Below are positions 37,775-47,024 of a DNA stretch of 64,000 bases, piece by piece. Every line of letters begins with the position of its first letter. Position 1 is the first letter of the stretch. Both the position numbers and the translations under genes were made by a program. The notes under the pieces are model-generated. The model ran no database searches. It saw only the letters and a list, made by a program, of their open reading frames with translations, and had not been told where the DNA came from. The stretch lies in contig NZ_CM001403.1 in assembly GCF_000166195.2 (NCBI RefSeq), positions 1,054,001 to 1,118,000 on the forward strand, in the 5' to 3' direction. This stretch comes from Mucilaginibacter paludis DSM 18603. GTDB taxonomy: Bacteria > Bacteroidota > Bacteroidia > Sphingobacteriales > Sphingobacteriaceae.

Positions 37775-40115
37775 ACTAGACTTCTCTTATAAACTGATCG
37801 ATTTCGACCTGTCGTTTATTGCAGGCAAGGAAGAATTGCTCAACAAGCAACTGCAAAAAATTGCGGAAGAGGTTTCTTCAGTTACTAAGGGTCCAACTGC
37901 TGTTTTGAAAAGGAACCAACGGTTTTTTGTAGCTGTTCCGGCTGATAAGCAGATGGAGGACCGAAGCATAGATGGCATACCTTTCAGTATCCCAATCAAA
38001 CTTCTCCCGGAGGTATACCGGATCGATTCAAAAGATATACAAGGTCATCAGCTTGACGTAGTCTATAAATTCCTTGATTATGAAATCAGGCGGCAGTTGG
38101 GGCAGCATCGTGATCTTTGGAAATTGAATACCCATCAGTTTTTTCTCCGGGAGCCGATGAAGGGCATCCAGGGATCGATAAACGTTTTTGAGGGCTTTAC
38201 TTACAAGTTGGCACGGTTAGCTGATGGGCATTTCTATGTCACCTTGGATCTTTCTACTAAGTATATTGATAAATATTGTCTTTCTCATTATATCAATGAA
38301 GGAAATGTGCGGACTTTTGAAAATAACTACAAAGGCAGGCGTTTCCTCTATTTGAACGGCGATAATTGGTATACCATTGAACTACTGGGATTTGGAAAAT
38401 CCGTCAAAGAACAGGATTTTATCAGAGAAGGTACGACTTATAATGTATTGAATTATATTACTGAAAAGATAGAACATAGCCGTACCGATCTGAAGAGGTA
38501 TGTCAAGCCGAATGACCTTTCCATGTCCTACACTTATCCCGGGAGAACCATGGATCCTCATAGCGGTGCCACTTCCCTGGCTAGAATGCTTTACAATACC
38601 AAGGATGAAAGGGTGAAGTCGCTGCATTACCTGTCGATCAAAGGCCCATCGAAGCGATTTGAAGCAATCAATAATTATATCAGTTCCTATTTCAAGAACC
38701 TGAAATTTAATGCCGGTAAGTTACTTATCAGCAATGAGCCACTAGTGGAAAAGATTAAAAATTTCTGGATACCTGAACTGTTGTTCAATAACAATCGGCG
38801 CTTGAAAATCACCGGTTTTAATTCCGGGATGCGGGATTTTGCTTACCAACGGAAACAACTTATCAAGAATAACGGGGTTCTTAACCGCACTTCTTTTGAT
38901 GTGCAGTATCTTCTTGTTCCGGATGAACAGTATATGGACGCCAATCTTGTGGAGGGGTTCAAAAATAATGCTGAGTTCCTGATCAAGAAATTAGCACCGG
39001 CTTTTGATAAATTCATAATTATCCGTTACCCTGTCAAAAGCTGTACCTCTGCATCTGTGCAGATTCAGGAGATCGAAAAGGTGCTTCACCGCAGGAATGC
39101 GTTACATGGTTTTGCGCTGGTGGTACTCCCTGACTTGGATGCTTTCTCACCGGCCTTTCTAAAAACGTTTCACGAACTGCTTAAAAGCAAGTTCTATCCT
39201 GACCTAAAAGTGCAATGTGCATCGGCGCATAACATCAGCTCATTCTTCAAACCGTTTTCTACTGCTGGCAACAATGGCATAGTTGAATACCGTGTAGTAG
39301 AAGCCTTAAAGGGGCGCTTCAGTTCTTACCTTTTTTATCTGGTGCTTGAACACCTGATCGTAAATAGAAAATGGCCGTATGCTTTGGCCAAAAACTTGTT
39401 TTATGATATCTATATCGGGATCGATGTGCATGACCGCCATGCGGGTTTTACATTTTTCTTTAAAAACGGTGAGCAAATTATCTTTCACCCGGAAGAAGTA
39501 CCGCAGAAAACAAACTCCCAGCGCGTGGAGAAAGTCAGGGCAAAGACGTTGAATAAGGTGATCTACGAAAAGCTGAAATTGTATATCCCGCTTTTCGCGC
39601 CTAATCCTAACGGAATCGTAATTGTAAGGGACGGCAGAAGCTTTGGAGTAGAATATAAAGCGTTGCAGGCCGCCATTAACACCCTCGCCGCTGAGGGAAT
39701 TGTCAATAAAGATACAGTGAAATATGGCGTTGTGGATCTACATAAACAGAGTTCCGTTCCGATCAGGATCGCGGCAAAAACAAACAGCTATGACCAACTG
39801 GAAAACCCGGTAGCAGGCTCTTATAAACTGGTATCACCGAAGGAAGGATTTATTTTTAGTACCGGTTATCCGTTCGATATTAAAGGAACTTCAAGGCCCC
39901 TAAACCTATCCATGAAAGAAGGCGATCTCGATTTTATGAAGGTCATGGAGGACGTTTTCTGTCAAATCATGCTGGCTTTTTCAGCGCCTGACAAAAGTAA
40001 CTTCCTCCCGGTTATCATTAAACTCATCGATACCCTGCTCGAGCCGTTGACCGCTACCCGAGAGACTGCGGATGAGGCTGAAGAGGATGAAGAAGAAATG
40101 ATGGACATCAATTAA
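37728..40115 (+). CDS. Prokaryotic Argonaute (long, catalytically complete)
   Basis: 795 aa. The PIWI domain is at about residues 540-785 with a DEDX tetrad at family spacing: Asp566 (DIYIGIDVHDRHAGF), Glu601 (SQRVEKVRAKT), Asp635 (IVIVRDGRSF) and Asp768 in LPVIIKLIDTLL, which aligns with the YADKLA-type site. Gaps of 35 and 34 residues between the first three match active Argonautes. A MID-like region is around 455-510 (FALVVLPDLDAF ... KVQCASAHNISSFFK). The N-terminal half would hold N and PAZ-like domains but is too divergent to mark. The tail is acidic. It probably cuts nucleic acid under guide control; guide and target types cannot be told. Long active Argonautes are known from Mucilaginibacter, but I did not compare sequences. 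Confidence 0.85.
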   Translation: MKDHILNLYRIDNLSELDFSYKLIDFDLSFIAGKEELLNKQLQKIAEEVSSVTKGPTAVLKRNQRFFVAVPADKQMEDRSIDGIPFSIPIKLLPEVYRIDSKDIQGHQLDVVYKFLDYEIRRQLGQHRDLWKLNTHQFFLREPMKGIQGSINVFEGFTYKLARLADGHFYVTLDLSTKYIDKYCLSHYINEGNVRTFENNYKGRRFLYLNGDNWYTIELLGFGKSVKEQDFIREGTTYNVLNYITEKIEHSRTDLKRYVKPNDLSMSYTYPGRTMDPHSGATSLARMLYNTKDERVKSLHYLSIKGPSKRFEAINNYISSYFKNLKFNAGKLLISNEPLVEKIKNFWIPELLFNNNRRLKITGFNSGMRDFAYQRKQLIKNNGVLNRTSFDVQYLLVPDEQYMDANLVEGFKNNAEFLIKKLAPAFDKFIIIRYPVKSCTSASVQIQEIEKVLHRRNALHGFALVVLPDLDAFSPAFLKTFHELLKSKFYPDLKVQCASAHNISSFFKPFSTAGNNGIVEYRVVEALKGRFSSYLFYLVLEHLIVNRKWPYALAKNLFYDIYIGIDVHDRHAGFTFFFKNGEQIIFHPEEVPQKTNSQRVEKVRAKTLNKVIYEKLKLYIPLFAPNPNGIVIVRDGRSFGVEYKALQAAINTLAAEGIVNKDTVKYGVVDLHKQSSVPIRIAAKTNSYDQLENPVAGSYKLVSPKEGFIFSTGYPFDIKGTSRPLNLSMKEGDLDFMKVMEDVFCQIMLAFSAPDKSNFLPVIIKLIDTLLEPLTATRETADEAEEDEEEMMDIN

Positions 40116-40126
40116 ATTTAAATATC

Positions 40127-40570
40127 ATGAGTGATGTAAGCATATTGTCCAACCAGTACAATCAATTGGTTGCGACCTCGGATAAAGTAAATAACTCGGT
40201 TATTACTTTTAAAAAAGAATACCTCTTGACCGATAAGAGCAACAAGGATAAATATCCGAAGTTAGCGGTGTCCGCAGAAGAACATGCGGAAGCTAAAAAG
40301 ACCCTCACAGCTTTTTTGGATAATATTAAAAAGATCATGGATGACAATGAGTTAAAGTCGGATTTCATACCATCGCTGATCATTCTTGATTATAAAAACC
40401 GATTGTCCCAGCACCATGACCTGGAAAATGGTTTAAAAACTTTGATCGATCGGGTGGCGAATGATCAGCCTATTGAATATAAAGAACTGCTGGTACTTGA
40501 CGATCTATTAACGGTACTTGACAGCGAGCGGAGCACATTGTTCAGGAAGCTAAGAAAAGGGCGCGGATGA
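40127..40570 (+). CDS. Helical protein of the Argonaute operon
   Basis: 147 aa, predicted nearly all helix with heptad-like stretches (LSNQYNQLVATSDKVNNSVI, EEHAEAKKTLTAFLDNIKKI). No known domain. It lies 11 bp after the Argonaute stop and overlaps the peptidase start by 4 bp (ATGA), so it is firmly in the operon. It could be an Argonaute accessory or the peptidase's partner. Confidence 0.65.
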   Translation: MSDVSILSNQYNQLVATSDKVNNSVITFKKEYLLTDKSNKDKYPKLAVSAEEHAEAKKTLTAFLDNIKKIMDDNELKSDFIPSLIILDYKNRLSQHHDLENGLKTLIDRVANDQPIEYKELLVLDDLLTVLDSERSTLFRKLRKGRG

Positions 40571-41532
40571 TTTTTTTTCTGAAAGGGTTATTCTTTGACC
40601 AAGCATCCAAAATCTCCAAAATGATGGAGGAATTGAATGCCTCAACAATTTCGCCGGAGATTGACAGCGCCTTTTTGCAAAAAACGAAGGACCTTTTGCA
40701 TGAACTTTATCAGGAAACTCAATTGTTAATCGGTTCTGGCGACTTGGACATCGAATCGTTAGCGTCCAATAATATCATTCGCTATAATACGATTCACGAG
40801 AAGATTCTAAATATCGAGCTATTCCGGTTTTTAGTAATAATCAACTATGACGATGCAGAGATTTATTTCAAAAAAAAGATTACTAAAATTTATGAGGAGA
40901 TTAATTGCTTTTTTCAAAATCCGCCGATCATTACGACAATCAGTAATTCCGATGATTATTTTTGGGCGTTTCCCGGCTATGATATCATTGCCGTACCCAA
41001 TGGAGAACAGCGGAACTTGTTGAATTTGCCCGATCTATATCACGAAATGGGGCACCTATTTTTCAGCCAATATGAAAAATTCCTGATTGGCAAGATCAAT
41101 AAATCTATTGAGGTATTTTACAACAAAGAAATCATTCGGGTAGACAGCGAGCAACGCGCGCAGACACTAAAAGGTTTTTACAGAGAAAAACTTGTCAGAT
41201 GGGCCAACGCGTGGGTCATGGAGTTTTCTTGTGACCTGATTGCTACCTACCTTGTCGGCCCAGCATATGCCTGGACTAATCTTAAGATATGTACATTAAG
41301 CAGCGGGCACTCCAACATATACAACGATTCGGCCAAGCACCCTTCGGACGAAGCACGGATGAGGGCGATTTGTTACCTGCTGTCCAAAATGGGACATTCG
41401 GCAGAAGTTTCTGAAATTGACGCGGCTTGGGATAAATTTCTGAAAGCTACTAATAACCCCGTTCCGGCTAATTACGGCGATGTATTTCCGAAAGAATTAC
41501 TAGTGTCACGTCAAGTTAAAATTGTCGGGTAA
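40567..41532 (+). pseudogene. Zinc peptidase (HEMGH) of the Argonaute operon, 5' part, interrupted by IS630
   Basis: 312 native codons end at 41502 (VFPKELL), then about 10 codons read into the IS. The motif LYHEMGHLFF is an HExxH zinc site, and WVMEFSCDLIATYLVG, about 55 residues later, offers a third ligand. HPSDEARMRAICYLL follows. No signal peptide, so a cytoplasmic peptidase. The last 63 residues are at 42705-42896; deletion of the IS and one TA restores 375 aa in frame. The zinc site is complete in the 5' part, so a shortened active form is possible. Confidence 0.8.
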
Positions 41533-42702
41533 AGGCGTTTGAGTTTAATCCTTGCATCGTCATTTGTAAATTGCCAGTTAATGGTAGCTTCTTTATTGTT
41601 TCGGTGGGTTTGCCAGGCCAACACTTCTTTTTGCATCTTTTTGATATTGTCAATCCTTCGGTTTAGACATTGTCCCATCAAAACATTTAACTCTATTTCT
41701 GCCATGTTCAACCAACTGCCATGCTTTGGGGTGTAAACAAATTCAAACCTGTCCCTTAGTCGTTTGGCTTCTTTCGGCTCAAAGGCCTCGTACAACGCTG
41801 CTGGTTTATGTGTGCCAAGGTTATCCATTACCAAGGTTATTTTAGTGACTTTCGGGTACCAATCGTCGGCTATTTGTTTGATGAATTTTGCCCAGTCTGT
41901 TTTTGTTTTCCGTTCTGTCACCTCCACATATCTTTTCCCGTTCAATGGCTCTGATGCCAAGAATATATTGGCTACCCCGCAACGCGCATATTCAAAATCT
42001 TCCCGAGCATCTTGTCCGGGTTTCATTGGGATGGGCAACCGTGTTTCTGTAATCAGCTGTTTTGGGGACTCATCCATACAAACGACCGGAAACTCTTGGC
42101 TATAAGGTCGTTTATATACATCCAGCAAATGCTCCATATTAGCAACAAAATCACTGCTTTGGTGCGGTGGTATTACCCAGCCTTTTACTTTCCAGGGTTT
42201 TAACTCGTTTTTTTTAACGTCTTTCTTATCGTTTCATAGGAAATATCTTCTACATATTTCAACTCAACCATTTTATCAGCCAATAAACGTAGCGACCATT
42301 TTGAAAAGCCTTCGGGTGCTTTGCCACAACTTAATGCTATTAAATGCGCCTCGGCTTCCCCGTCTATTTTTTTTGCTTTTGTCTTGATTATAGGCTTACG
42401 GTCCAGGCACGCTTCAAAACCGTCTTCAACAAAACGCTGTTTGACCCGGTCAATCATTCGCATGCTTACTTTTAAAACACGGCTGACTTCTTCGTTGATG
42501 ATCTTTTCCCCAAGTCCACTTTCATCGCAATTCAATAAAATATAAGCATTGCGATACTGTTGGGCACTGTGAGAACCCTTGCTGATTATTGCACTTAGCC
42601 GCCCCCGCTCTTCTTCTGTTAACGTTACTCTATACTTTATCATATCCGTTTTGGATGATAAAGGTATAATAAATATACGACAATATCAAATTGACGCGAC
42701 AC
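41503..42702. mobile_element. IS630-family insertion sequence, copy 2
   Basis: 1,200 bp, transposase on the minus strand. The ends are GTGTCACGTCAA (left) and the near complement TTGACGCGACAC (right). TA is duplicated at 41501-41502 and 42703-42704, within CTAG. Same length and group as copy 1 (33907-35106) but clearly diverged, so they are separate arrivals and not a local duplication. Confidence 0.9.
41511..42643 (-). CDS. IS630-family transposase in two frames with a -1 shift
   Basis: The first frame (42643 to 42200) gives the HTH part (IINEEVSRVLKVSMRMIDRV) and ends LKKTS-stop. The second continues after a -1 slip on the A8 tract at 42208-42215 as KNELKPWKVKGW and on through VVCMDESPK (D), LVMDNLGTH (D) and GSWLNMAEIE (E), ending at 41511. 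Total about 377 aa. The same slip position is kept in copy 1, so the frameshift appears to be the normal way of making the protein. No other break is seen, so this copy may be active. Confidence 0.85.
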
Positions 42703-42704
42703 TA

Positions 42705-42896
42705 GAGGAACTTGCTGATAATGTCTACGAAGGATGCAAAAAAATAGACCTGAGGGTTTACGCGCATCAACTCTCCAAATATGGTCAGCCGATATCCAAA
42801 ATACTAAATGATGCTTGGGCAGAGCTTTTTGAAAACCCGGAAAATTTTGCCGACTGGGAAAAGCAAAGAATTGTGGAGATCAATGCCTCGCTGTGA
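42705..42896 (+). pseudogene. Zinc peptidase of the Argonaute operon, 3' part
   Basis: 64 codons, beginning EELADNVYEGCKKIDLRVYA and ending IVEINASL-stop, in frame with the 5' part once the IS630 is removed. Helical C-terminus; no catalytic residues. A start inside the IS (42579) gives a chimeric frame that is probably not used. Confidence 0.75.
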
Positions 42897-43053
42897 GCTC
42901 AGAAAAATAATGCACTTATCGTAACTTAATTTGCGTGATTTTAAAAAGATTAATCCAGAGAAAATTATGATAAATAATATATTGTGCTAATGCCCAGAAC
43001 TAACAGATCATAATTGAAATATAATTGTTAATCGCCCTAATGTCAATTATAGC

Positions 43054-43245
43054 GATGGACAGTTATTTGTATTTCCTTATTTTGACTTTATTGTCTTTGT
43101 ATTTGATGCAAATACCTAAGAACTTACACAGTTCTTGGTTGCGGAGAAATTACATAATTTTTATAAGGCGAATTACTTCAGCTATACAAAACGATTCGAT
43201 ATTCTTGAATTATTGAACTCACAGTTCTCCATCGATAAACGATAA
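43054..43245 (+). pseudogene. Serine-hydrolase (beta-lactamase family) C-terminal remnant
   Basis: The plus strand reads DGQLFVFPYFDFIVFVFDAN, then a stop, then ELTQFLVAEKLHNFYKANYF to a second stop. The phrase recalls the 'GGQ.i.v.P.lD.vvVftggNY' strand and the following tail of class C beta-lactamase-like proteins. It is degenerate, and the rest of the gene is absent. The surrounding 42897-43570 has no other coding signal. Confidence 0.3.
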
Positions 43246-43489
43246 CTGAACATTATCGATGAAAATACCATCAGTGTAGGGCTTCTGGAAGAAAAGTATA
43301 AATTTAGGCCTTCTGGAAAATAGCATCAACCTCAAAACAAACAACCTGCCTATTCGAAGTCCTTCGGTGTTACTACAAGGGTAGGCAGAACGAAAACAGA
43401 TAAAAATGCTGTCGAAAAGAGTGAAATAATTACCCATCAAAGTCTTTGGCTTAAGCGACGTAATTGTCAAAATAATTCAAAGTCAGTTA

Positions 43490-43567
43490 ACAGGTTATGA
43501 TGAAATTATTATCAATTGCCCTAATTCTGTGACAAAATATACCATAATTTACCCTAATTCTGTGACA
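43490..43567. repeat. Repeated TGTCACAGAATTAGGG blocks (possible IS end)
   Basis: CCCTAATTCTGTGACA occurs at 43519-43534 and 43552-43567, 33 bp apart. Read on the minus strand it starts TGTCACAGAATTAGGG. Multiple short repeats starting with TG at an end are typical of IS21-family elements. No transposase is present. It abuts copy 2 of the 165-170 bp element. Confidence 0.4.
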
Positions 43568-43571
43568 TGTT

Positions 43572-43741
43572 TGGAGATTCTGGAGTGCTTGACCAGGCCA
43601 TTCCGCAGGCTTTAGAGCACCCATTTGTGTAATCGTTTTTTATAAAATACGTTTATAATCAATGATCTGATATGGTCAAAGTGTCGCGGAATCTGCTTTC
43701 TACTTTTCCGGAACGAGGTGTCAATGGATCCGGAATATCCA
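43572..43741. repeat. 170-bp MITE-like element, copy 2
   Basis: Same sequence as 47025-47194 apart from very few bases, and as 1993-2157 plus 5 bp. Imperfect inverted ends as described for copy 1. It is joined on the left to the IS-like end and on the right to a DNA methylase fragment. Confidence 0.65.
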
Positions 43742-43847
43742 GCCTGTTAATCTTTGCAGCACTCAATATCATTCTACCACTACCACAAGCACAGTCTGCA
43801 ATTGTTTGTCCATCGGTAGGATTGCCAACGCTTATAGTTGCCATCAT
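43742..43847 (-). pseudogene. N-6 DNA methylase motif I fragment
   Basis: About 35 codons on the minus strand include DGQTIADCACGSGRMILSAA, the SAM-binding motif I of type I-like N-6 DNA methylases. Both sides are missing: on one side the frame enters the 170-bp element, on the other it joins the MFS fragment. Not functional. Confidence 0.55.
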
Positions 43848-44295
43848 GGAGCAGACTCATCATGCTCTCCTTGTTGGGGAAAGGACACGCCTCGATGATG
43901 GGGCTACAAAGCACCTCGATCAGGCCACTGCCGACGGCATAAATGCTGACGCATAGGAGTATGCCCACCAACGGATTGGGGAAGAGCGCAGGAACAATGG
44001 CCAAGCCTGCGAGACCCAGAGCCGAGGTGACCTCAGAGATGATGATGATGATGATGATGATGCGATAGTTGATGTTCTTGAACTTGGCACACAGGAACTC
44101 TGTAACGAGTTGGACAATGTAGAAAACAGCTGGAATCAGGGCTAAACTGGCTATCGGGACCTGATACTCACGGTGGAAAGCCATGAACAGCAGCGGCGTG
44201 AAATTGGCTACGATGGCCTGCGTGACAAAGCCGAGGTAACAGGACCGCTTGATGATGCTGTAGTCTTGGGAAGGTCTCATTATCGCTTCAGCCAA
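43848..44295 (-). pseudogene. MFS transporter N-terminal fragment, copy 2
   Basis: From the ATG at 44295: MAEAIMRPSQDYSIIKRSCY, several hydrophobic helices (including an unusual run of Ile encoded by repeated ATG/ATC-like triplets near 44040-44065) and GLIEVLCSPIIEACPF, ending at MSLLH, a point in the middle of the usual MFS motif. The frame then enters the methylase fragment out of register. About 149 codons of a ~400-aa transporter remain. Start overlaps the acyltransferase stop. Confidence 0.65.
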
Positions 44296-45434
44296 TGTTT
44301 CCCCAGCCAGTTGCGTACCGGCTCGTCATAGAGCTTCAAACATGCCCATGCTACGCCCAAGCACATAATGAAAGTGGTGATACCGACGAAAACATGGGTG
44401 CTGACAGGCGAATCCATGTGATTCTCGGCCCAGCTCATGTGCATGTACATAATGGGATAATGGGTGATGTAGAGGGGGAAGGAGAGCTGTCCGACGACAG
44501 TGCAGATACGGGTGGCACGACGCCCCTGCAGGCGGCTGCCAGCGCCAATAGAGAGGATGAGGGGAAAGAGCAGCAGGATGGCACAGAGCTCGTAGATACC
44601 CTCGTAAAGTGGGCTGATGTCGGTGAGCATAGGAGTAGAAACCATGGTAATGATAAGGAGCGATGCGGCCCAGAAGCCACCTTTGATAGAGATAAAACGA
44701 TTGATGCGCGAGAGCAGCAGCCCCATGGTGAATGGGAACATAAGGCGCACCATGGCACGATAGACGTGCTCAGGATCGAAGATGAAGCCGCCATTGATGG
44801 TGTATTGGTAACCTTTGTCCACCAGATTGCCCCACAGATTGAGTTGCAAGCACAGATCGGCCGATAGTAGGGCACAGAAGGCCACGATGATACCCAGCTG
44901 CACCTTATTTACGCGACGCAAGAAGAAGGCATAGAGGACATTGGCTACATATTCGTAAATAAGGGTCCAAATAGGACCATTGATACTGGTGAGCTCGCCC
45001 CAACCACGGATGTCCATCGACTTGGGCAGCGGAATCATGCAGATGAGAAGCAATGCCTCGAGCATCAACATATACCAGGGGGCAGAATCAACTGCATTGA
45101 AGGTGGGACCACCCGAATAATAGAAGAAGCAGATGCCAATGAGCACACCCATGATGGCCATAGGCTGCAGACGGGTGAGGCGGCGCTTGAAGAAGCCCCA
45201 GGTGGTCATCTTGTCCCAACGGTCATCGTAGGCATAACCGAGCACAAGGCCACTGAGCGCAAAAAAGAAATCCACCGACATGAAGCCGTGGGGCATCACC
45301 CAACGAGAGATCTCAGAGGGATAACACTCCATCATGTGAAACATCACAACACCCAGAGCCGCAACGCCTCTGAGTCCGTCCAGAATCTCGTAACGTGGTT
45401 TGGATTCCTGATAGGTATTGGTTTGCTGATACAT
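44280..45434 (-). CDS. Acyltransferase 3 (OafA/NodX-like) membrane protein, copy 2
   Basis: 384 aa, same protein as 2287-3441: N-terminal RYEILDGLRGVAALG, VDFFFALSGLVLGYAYDDRW and about ten hydrophobic segments to the C-terminus. Expected to O-acylate surface glycan at the inner membrane. Downstream of the LuxR-type gene; its end overlaps the MFS fragment start by 16 bp. Base composition suggests foreign origin. Confidence 0.85.
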   Translation of the reverse strand: MYQQTNTYQESKPRYEILDGLRGVAALGVVMFHMMECYPSEISRWVMPHGFMSVDFFFALSGLVLGYAYDDRWDKMTTWGFFKRRLTRLQPMAIMGVLIGICFFYYSGGPTFNAVDSAPWYMLMLEALLLICMIPLPKSMDIRGWGELTSINGPIWTLIYEYVANVLYAFFLRRVNKVQLGIIVAFCALLSADLCLQLNLWGNLVDKGYQYTINGGFIFDPEHVYRAMVRLMFPFTMGLLLSRINRFISIKGGFWAASLLIITMVSTPMLTDISPLYEGIYELCAILLLFPLILSIGAGSRLQGRRATRICTVVGQLSFPLYITHYPIMYMHMSWAENHMDSPVSTHVFVGITTFIMCLGVAWACLKLYDEPVRNWLGKHWLKR

Positions 45435-45525
45435 TTTGTAGAAATAATTAAGAAAGATGATCGTACTTTTTTTGGGTGCAAAAAAATGACATCTTTCGTA
45501 ATGGACAATAGTTATTTATAACCAT

Positions 45526-46281
45526 TCAGAGCAGCCCCATGGCTCGAGCCACACGACAAGCCTCGATGGCATGATCCACGTTGAGTTTCTCCAGTATGTT
45601 CTGGCGATGACGATTCACAGTGTTGATGCTGATGGACAAGAGGTCGGCAATCTCCTTCGAGAGCTTGCCCTGGTCGATGAGTCGGAGCACTTCGCACTCA
45701 CGGGTAGAGAGCACATGAGCGTAATCCTGATTCGTCAGCACACGTCTCTCACCTGTGCGGGTATTGATTATTTTGGCCTGATGCTGTTCCTCTCGGGCCA
45801 AAGTATAGACACATGCCATGAGGCGGAAACTTCCGTTCGACGAGGCTTCCATAGGGAAAATACGGTGTTCGACGACACGGTAGTTGCCCTCCTTGTCACG
45901 CAGTCGCATATAGTCGCTGAGGTAGAAATCGCGACGACGGGCGATGGGTATTGGCTTGAGCAGATGGACAAAAGCGAGTTCGTCGGCATGACGCTGAACT
46001 AAATCGTCGGCATCAGCTCGATTGAAAATGAAGTCTTCGTAGAGCGAAGGAATTATATCCTGGCGCTCTTCGACGGTCAAACCGAGTTCGTCGGCCAGCC
46101 CACCGAAATAGCAGTAACTGCAATTGAGCTTGTTGTCACCCATCGAGACAATAGCATTCTCGGTGAACGCATACACGCGGGCCAGCGATCGGCACTCGGC
46201 TATCTGGCTGGCTTCGCCCTCATCCTCAGCGAAGGGCTGAGACATATACATATTGTTGATCTTTTTGAAATCATTGTCCAT
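45526..46281 (-). CDS. LuxR-family transcriptional regulator, copy 2
   Basis: 251 aa, same protein as 3533-4288, with a C-terminal LuxR HTH (STRECEVLRLIDQGKLSKEI) and a PAS-like middle. The differences between the copies here are synonymous, so both remain functional in principle. The -7 element TATCTTTG is at 46334-46341. Confidence 0.85.
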   Translation of the reverse strand: MDNDFKKINNMYMSQPFAEDEGEASQIAECRSLARVYAFTENAIVSMGDNKLNCSYCYFGGLADELGLTVEERQDIIPSLYEDFIFNRADADDLVQRHADELAFVHLLKPIPIARRRDFYLSDYMRLRDKEGNYRVVEHRIFPMEASSNGSFRLMACVYTLAREEQHQAKIINTRTGERRVLTNQDYAHVLSTRECEVLRLIDQGKLSKEIADLLSISINTVNRHRQNILEKLNVDHAIEACRVARAMGLL

Positions 46282-46367
46282 TATTCCTCCTTGGTCATGG
46301 GGATATTAGTATGAATCGTAATCTCTCATGCTGCAAAGATAACGTATTCAAGTCTCGCAAGTAAAAT

Positions 46368-47024
46368 TTAGGCCGCCTTTGCTAATACTAGTCTATCAAA
46401 GTTGATATAATGTTTGAACGTCTCGCTTTTGTTAATCAATGCATCAAGAACGTGTTCGTCGTCCGTATCAAAAGCCACACTTAGGGTATTTGGAAAACAA
46501 TTGTTTAGGTTGGCGTTGATTTTTACTGTCGTTCCCAATTTTTGCTGTAAACCATGTAGGAGTTTATCACGAAGGGTTGAAAGGTGAATGCTGTTCGCTG
46601 AAAGGTTTTGCTGTGCTAATTCACACGCTTTTCCAAGCCCAACAATGTAGGGAACATTTTCTGTTCCCGGACGAATTCCCTTTTCCTGACTTGCTCCATG
46701 TATTAAATTTTCAATTTTTGTACCCCGCCTGATGTACAATGCCCCAATCCCTTTGGGTGCATACAATTTATGTCCGGCTATAGTGAGTAAGTCAACGTTT
46801 AGTTTTTGTACATCGACTTCAATTTTACCCAGCGATTGTGCAGCATCGGTGTGGAAAGCTATCTGGCTTTTTCTGGCAATTGTGGCTATTTCGCTAATGG
46901 GTTGAATGGTTCCCACCTCGTTGTTAGCGTGCATGATGGTAATTAATGCAGTGTCGGGGCGAATCGACTTTTCAACATCGGCAGGTTCAACCCTGCCAAA
47001 AGTATCTGCCGAAAGGTAGGTGAT
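46368..47024 (-). pseudogene. Cysteine desulfurase (NifS/IscS-like) internal fragment, copy 2
   Basis: The minus strand reads ITYLSADTFGRVEPADVEKS, ITIMHANNEVGTIQPISEIA, FHTDAAQSLGKIEVDVQKLN and AGHKLYAPKGIGALYIRRG, which includes the PLP-Lys (GHK). After LSVAFDTDDEHVLDALINKS the usual C-terminus, including the active-site Cys loop, is replaced by an unrelated tail. The 5' end is cut by the 170-bp element, which supplies an ATG at 47054. Not a working enzyme. Probably from a Bacteroidota host. Confidence 0.75.

Larger units (their letters stand above)
44151..46727. repeat. 2,577-bp near-identical duplication, copy 2
   Basis: Indel-free match to 2158-4734. In this copy the segment continues on both sides with the rest of the MFS fragment (left) and more of the cysteine desulfurase gene (right), so this is closer to the ancestral arrangement and copy 1 is a trimmed descendant. 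Confidence 0.8.

Noticed and set aside
37728-40115. PIWI-RE type protein instead of Argonaute
   Set aside because: The catalytic Asp-Glu-Asp-Asp set is present at Argonaute spacing and the neighbouring genes are not the DinG-type helicase and nuclease known for PIWI-RE.
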